A stretch of 7,996 nucleotides of DNA. Origin: Candidatus Gastranaerophilales bacterium. Lineage in GTDB: Bacteria; Cyanobacteriota; Vampirovibrionia; Gastranaerophilales; Gastranaerophilaceae. The stretch is taken from positions 1 to 7,996 of the forward strand of contig CANQZO010000084.1 in NCBI GenBank assembly GCA_947628355.1. Direction: 5' to 3'. Below are positions 5,100 through 7,996 of the stretch, one piece after another. Each line of letters starts with the position of its first letter. Positions within the stretch are counted from its first letter, which is position 1. Made by a program: the position numbers and the translations under genes. Under the pieces are notes generated by a model. It was not told where the DNA came from, made no database searches, and saw only the letters and a program-made list of their open reading frames with translations.

Positions 5100-6389
5100 C
5101 TACATTATAAATAATAAATCAAATAATTCTTTTGTACTATAAATATCCTTTTGTATGTGCAGTTTTACCCCAAGTGCTTTTTCAACATCCTTTACGGTTA
5201 AACCATCTAAAAACTCAGTCGTATACGGTCTTATCATTATCGAGGGAATTATTACATCCTTATAACAATTGCCTTTTAACTGATTAATAAGGTCATTTGC
5301 GGTAATTAAGCCTGCAACATTAACATCTTTGCCCCAAAACTCGCTTTTTACAGGGTGTATATCAAGATGAATATTTTTTATTTTGTTTAGTTCCTCGGCA
5401 AATTTATAAAAAGCACTTGAAGCGCTGACGGAGCAGGCAATTGTGTATTCTTTCTTTTCTTTTACGCTTTTAGGTGCTTTTTTTAAGCGTTTATTAAAGT
5501 CATCAATTAAACATCTTAAAGAACCAACGCCGTCTTCAAGCTGATTAAATCCGTTGTAATATTTCTTTTCGGGTATTTCAAGCCCTGCAATCAGGAAAAA
5601 CTCATCCGATACACTTGCGATATTTTTCTTTATTTTTTTATTAAATTCATCAACAATTTTAATAGTTTCAAGCGCAGTTTCTTTTGTAACCTGCTTTAGT
5701 TTTTCCTTTCGGTACTTTGTTATCCCGACAGGTACTATTGCTATTGAGTTTAAAATGGTTTTATATTTCCATAAATCGTTTAAAGTTCGTTTAAGCTCAT
5801 CACCGTCATTATATGAGGGGCATAAAACTACTTGAGTATTAATAGGGATTTCGTTTTCTTTTAAAAAATCAAGCTCTTTTAACAGGTTTGAAGCATTTTT
5901 ATTATTAAGCATTTTTGCGCGCAAGTCGGGGTTTGTTGTGTGAACTGATACATATAAAGGCCCTAAATGCTGAGCTGCAATGCGTTCTTTGTCTTTTTTT
6001 GTTAAATTAGTAAGCGTTACATACGTTCCCTGCAGATAAGAAAGCCTGTAATCATCATCTTTTACGTATAAAGACTCTCTTAAACCTTTTGGCTGTTGGT
6101 CTACAAAGCAAAATATACAATTATTTGCACAGTGTTTTATATTGTCAAATATTGCGGACTCAAATATAAACCCTAAATCTTCTTCAAAATCCTTTTCTAT
6201 TTCAAAGCATTCAATCTCGCCGGCAGGAGTTTTTATTTCAAATTCAAGTTCTTCCGCCATAACCGCATATTGATAATCAATATAATCACGCAATTTAACC
6301 CCGTTAACATTTAAAAGTTCAGAACCCGCTTTTATTTCCAGTTCATCAGCTATGGAGTTTTTTTCTATTGCCGATATTATTGCAGGCAT
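5100..6389 (-). CDS. PDZ/radical SAM/DUF512 family protein
   Basis: This 429-residue protein belongs to the DUF512 family, which includes the cyanobacterial FeS oxidoreductase-like group; its reaction is not known to me. An N-terminal PDZ-like domain covers about residues 1-65 (ISAIEKNSIADELEIKAGSE, then LLNVNG). The cluster motif CANNCIFCF follows (Cys87, Cys91, Cys94) with the family signature VDQQPKGLRESLYVKDDDYR and LSYLQGTYVTLTNL. YVSVHTTNPDLRAKML and IPINTQVVLCPSYNDG continue the radical SAM barrel. The DUF512 part runs from about 225 to the end (SVSDEFFLIAG, YNGFNQLEDGVGS, VAGLITANDLI). Length is normal for the family. The start ATG lies 1 nt after the padR stop with AAAGG about 10 nt upstream, so it is coupled to padR. 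Confidence 0.93.
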   Translation of the reverse strand: MPAIISAIEKNSIADELEIKAGSELLNVNGVKLRDYIDYQYAVMAEELEFEIKTPAGEIECFEIEKDFEEDLGFIFESAIFDNIKHCANNCIFCFVDQQPKGLRESLYVKDDDYRLSYLQGTYVTLTNLTKKDKERIAAQHLGPLYVSVHTTNPDLRAKMLNNKNASNLLKELDFLKENEIPINTQVVLCPSYNDGDELKRTLNDLWKYKTILNSIAIVPVGITKYRKEKLKQVTKETALETIKIVDEFNKKIKKNIASVSDEFFLIAGLEIPEKKYYNGFNQLEDGVGSLRCLIDDFNKRLKKAPKSVKEKKEYTIACSVSASSAFYKFAEELNKIKNIHLDIHPVKSEFWGKDVNVAGLITANDLINQLKGNCYKDVIIPSIMIRPYTTEFLDGLTVKDVEKALGVKLHIQKDIYSTKELFDLLFIM

Positions 6390-6390
6390 A

Positions 6391-6900
6391 CTAATCTGCC
6401 TTTAATGCGCTTAAATAATCCGTTAAAGATTTTATTTCCTTTAAAGTTCTTGTTAACAGTTGACTTTGATAATAATCAAGGTCTAAAAATTCGTCATTAA
6501 GCCTGTTTTCAATTTCAAACCGATAAATTTCCATTTTTTTAGAAAAATCGGAAACAAATAATTTTCTGTCCTCGGCGGATAAAAATCCCATTGTTCCGAG
6601 CCTAGCCTGTAATTGAGAATAAAATAACGACGGATTATCGCTTCCCGCATTAAAAAATAATTCCCTAAAATACTCAACCCCTTTTTTGGTAATTGAATAA
6701 TAAGAAGATTTTTTTCCGCCCTCCGACATTATCTCATTAACCGTAACGGCTTTTTCTTTCAGCAAACGCTTAAGCGCGGGGTATATTGTACCGATACTCG
6801 GTTTTGTAAATGCCCCAAATATTTCTATAATTTCCTTACGGATTGAATAAATAGTTTTTTCCCGTTTACGAATTATGTATAAAATTAAAATTTCAATCAT
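6391..6900 (-). CDS. PadR-family transcriptional regulator
   Basis: This is a 169-residue regulator with a winged helix-turn-helix at residues ~1-80. ILILYIIRKREKTIYSIRKEI aligns with the usual LILGLL...HGYEI start. TKPSIGTIYPALKRLLKE (32-49) is the recognition helix region with the PadR hallmark GTIYPALKRL. SYYSITKKGVEYF is the wing and following helix. The C-terminal half is helical with many charged residues, as in PadR dimerisation domains. The usual HGYEI is replaced by TIYSI. The ATG at 6900 has no Shine-Dalgarno and an in-frame TAA two codons upstream. A TATAAA box 7 nt before it suggests a leaderless mRNA. PadR proteins commonly repress their own operon, which here includes two radical SAM genes. 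The ligand is unknown. Confidence 0.9.
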   Translation of the reverse strand: MIEILILYIIRKREKTIYSIRKEIIEIFGAFTKPSIGTIYPALKRLLKEKAVTVNEIMSEGGKKSSYYSITKKGVEYFRELFFNAGSDNPSLFYSQLQARLGTMGFLSAEDRKLFVSDFSKKMEIYRFEIENRLNDEFLDLDYYQSQLLTRTLKEIKSLTDYLSALKAD

Positions 6901-6906
6901 TTTTTA

Positions 6907-6983
6907 TTTATACCACAAAACAAAAATTTAGGCTGAATTATTAAAAAAATTTACTTGTTATCGCATATTATTTGTGGCACAAT
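6907..6983. promoter_or_regulatory. Divergent promoters sharing a TTTGTGGYAYAA box
   Basis: Leftward, TTTGTGGTATAAAT (6919 down to 6906) contains an extended -10 TGG-TATAAA whose start point would fall at about the padR ATG. Rightward, TTTGTGGCACAAT (6971-6983) contains TGG-CACAAT, with TTGTTA (6955-6960) as -35 at a 17-bp spacing. The two boxes are inverted copies of one motif about 60 bp apart. This fits a shared regulator, plausibly PadR, or simply two extended -10 promoters of the same type. Confidence 0.45.
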
Positions 6984-7003
6984 TTAATTGCAGGTATTAA
7001 GAC

Positions 7004-7630
7004 ATGACAGACTATAATTTAGTATATTTATTAGACGATAAAGTTTACATTAATTTAACAAACAGCTGTACAAATAACTGTATATTCTGTATACGTGACA
7101 TAAAAGATGATGTAGTAGGAGCTAATTTGTTTTTAAACTCCGAAAATGTCAGCGCGGATGACGTTATTAAGCAATTTGAAGCTATGAAAGATAAACTTTC
7201 CGATGAAATCATTTTTTGCGGCTACGGTGAACCTATGTTAAAACTTGATGTTTTAAAACAAGTCGCAAAATATATAAAAGACAAATACCCTAATAAAAAA
7301 TTACGTGTGAACACCAACGGACACGCTAATTTTGTATATAAAAGAAATGTAGTACCCGAACTAAAAGGCTTAATTGATGAATTTTCCGTAAGTTTAAACG
7401 GAGAAAACGAACAGGAATATAATGAACTTTCAGTTCCGAACTTTACAGGTGCTTATGAAGAAACAAAAAAATTCATAAAAGCCTGTGCGGATGAAAATAT
7501 TGCTGTTACGGCAACAATAGTGGAGGGCTATAAAGGCAGACATCTGAACTTTAAGAAATGTGAAGAAATTGCAAAAAGCCTCGGTGCAAAGTTCAGAGTC
7601 AGAGAATGGATTGAAAACGGTTACTCATAA
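7004..7630 (+). CDS. TatD-associated radical SAM protein
   Basis: This is a 208-residue short radical SAM protein. Motifs are VYINLTNSCTNNCIFCIRD with the cluster cysteines Cys22, Cys26 and Cys29, FCGYGEPML at 71-79 replacing the usual GGEP, RVNTNGHAN near 105-113, and FSVSLNGENEQEYN for the next strand. The opening NLVYLLDDKVYINLT and the length match the family of radical SAM proteins frequently encoded beside or fused to TatD nucleases. No tatD gene is in this window. The reaction is unknown to me. The start has an AGG at 6992-6994, a 9-nt spacer and a plausible promoter upstream. It is the first gene of a rightward unit; the next gene starts 17 nt after its stop. Confidence 0.9.
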   Translation: MTDYNLVYLLDDKVYINLTNSCTNNCIFCIRDIKDDVVGANLFLNSENVSADDVIKQFEAMKDKLSDEIIFCGYGEPMLKLDVLKQVAKYIKDKYPNKKLRVNTNGHANFVYKRNVVPELKGLIDEFSVSLNGENEQEYNELSVPNFTGAYEETKKFIKACADENIAVTATIVEGYKGRHLNFKKCEEIAKSLGAKFRVREWIENGYS

Positions 7631-7647
7631 AGGAAAGGATAAAATAA

Positions 7648-7996
7648 ATGAACACTTTAGACAAAATTATGAAACCAAAGTCTGTTGCGGTTATTGGCGC
7701 AAGCACAAAGCCGAAAACAATCGGTTCTGAGATTATGCAAAGACTTAGAGATTATAAATTTAACGGGAAAATATACCCCGTTAATCCTAAAGGCGGAATA
7801 ATCGAGGGATTTCAAGCATACACTTCAATTGAAGAAGTCCCGGGCGAAGTTGATTTAGCAATTATCGTTGTTAATGCTAAGTTTGTATTGGATACAATCG
7901 ACCAATGCAACAACAAAGGTATTAAAGGATTATGCATAATCACCGCAGGGTTTAAAGAAACAGGCGCAGAAGGCGCAGAAATGGAAAAACAGCTCT
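7648..7996 (+). CDS. Acyl-CoA synthetase (ADP-forming) alpha/CoA-binding domain, 5' part
   Basis: Only the first 116 residues are in the window; the gene runs off the right end. It opens MNTLDKIMKPKSVAVIGAST, with the Rossmann-type CoA-binding motif VAVIGAS at 13-19, then GKIYPVNPKGG, VDLAIIVVNA and GLCIITAGFKETG. This is the standard N-terminus of NDP-forming acetate-CoA ligases, which convert acyl-CoA, ADP and phosphate to acid, CoA and ATP, giving substrate-level ATP in fermenting cells. The same domain also begins Pat-type protein acetyltransferases, and the missing C-terminus is needed to separate these. The ribosome binding site AAAGGAAAGGAT is strong. It forms an operon with the upstream radical SAM gene. 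Confidence 0.9.
   Translation, partial: MNTLDKIMKPKSVAVIGASTKPKTIGSEIMQRLRDYKFNGKIYPVNPKGGIIEGFQAYTSIEEVPGEVDLAIIVVNAKFVLDTIDQCNNKGIKGLCIITAGFKETGAEGAEMEKQL

Noticed and set aside
6975..6992. Sigma-54 promoter TGGCAC...TTGCA before the TatD-linked radical SAM gene
   Set aside because: The GG and GC dinucleotides are separated by 12 bp; sigma-54 promoters require 10 bp, and changes in this spacing normally abolish activity.

Overview
The window is AT-rich, with most genes sampling at roughly 30-35% GC. It reads as a bacterial chromosome with the standard genetic code, AGGA-type ribosome binding sites and short U-tailed hairpin terminators. Core genes in the order rplS, rbgA (ylqF), rnhB, a PDZ/radical SAM/DUF512 protein of the kind also found throughout cyanobacteria, a TatD-associated radical SAM protein and an ADP-forming acyl-CoA synthetase-like protein together suggest an anaerobe. 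My best guess is a non-photosynthetic cyanobacterial relative (Gastranaerophilales/Melainabacteria); a low-GC Firmicute is the main alternative. This is inference from gene content and not a database result.

Left region (1-~810): no convincing protein gene. It holds copies of a GC-rich element of about 76-86 bp: a degenerate partial copy (54-99), an intact copy (155-230) and a perfect 76-bp inverted copy (682-757). The two good copies bracket an AT-rich, gene-free island of about 450 bp. At each island edge a different hairpin plus T-tract sits exactly where the repeat begins, so each conserved element starts at the U-tract of a transcription terminator. The right-hand copy is also bounded on its far side by the terminator of the next, leftward gene. 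This is the most unusual structure in the window.

Middle (811-3460): a leftward unrecognised 175-residue protein is transcribed divergently from rplS. rplS has a clear promoter and its own terminator. rbgA, a circularly permuted GTPase for 50S assembly, follows and overlaps rnhB (RNase HII) by 8 nt. A strong hairpin terminator ends rnhB.

Accessory part (3459-5087): a leftward XRE-type regulator has an inverted repeat over its start codon. An unrecognised 82-residue protein is encoded divergently from it. Then comes a very AT-rich leftward radical SAM gene with a SPASM-like cysteine tail.

Right part (5088-7996): a leftward operon runs PadR regulator, then the DUF512 protein (1-nt gap), then the AT-rich radical SAM gene (12-nt gap). 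Divergent from padR is a rightward operon of the TatD-linked radical SAM gene followed by the start of an acyl-CoA synthetase (ADP-forming) gene that runs off the window. Both divergent promoters carry the same TTTGTGGYAYAA box. Three radical SAM enzymes therefore lie within 3.4 kb, two of them downstream of one PadR-type regulator.
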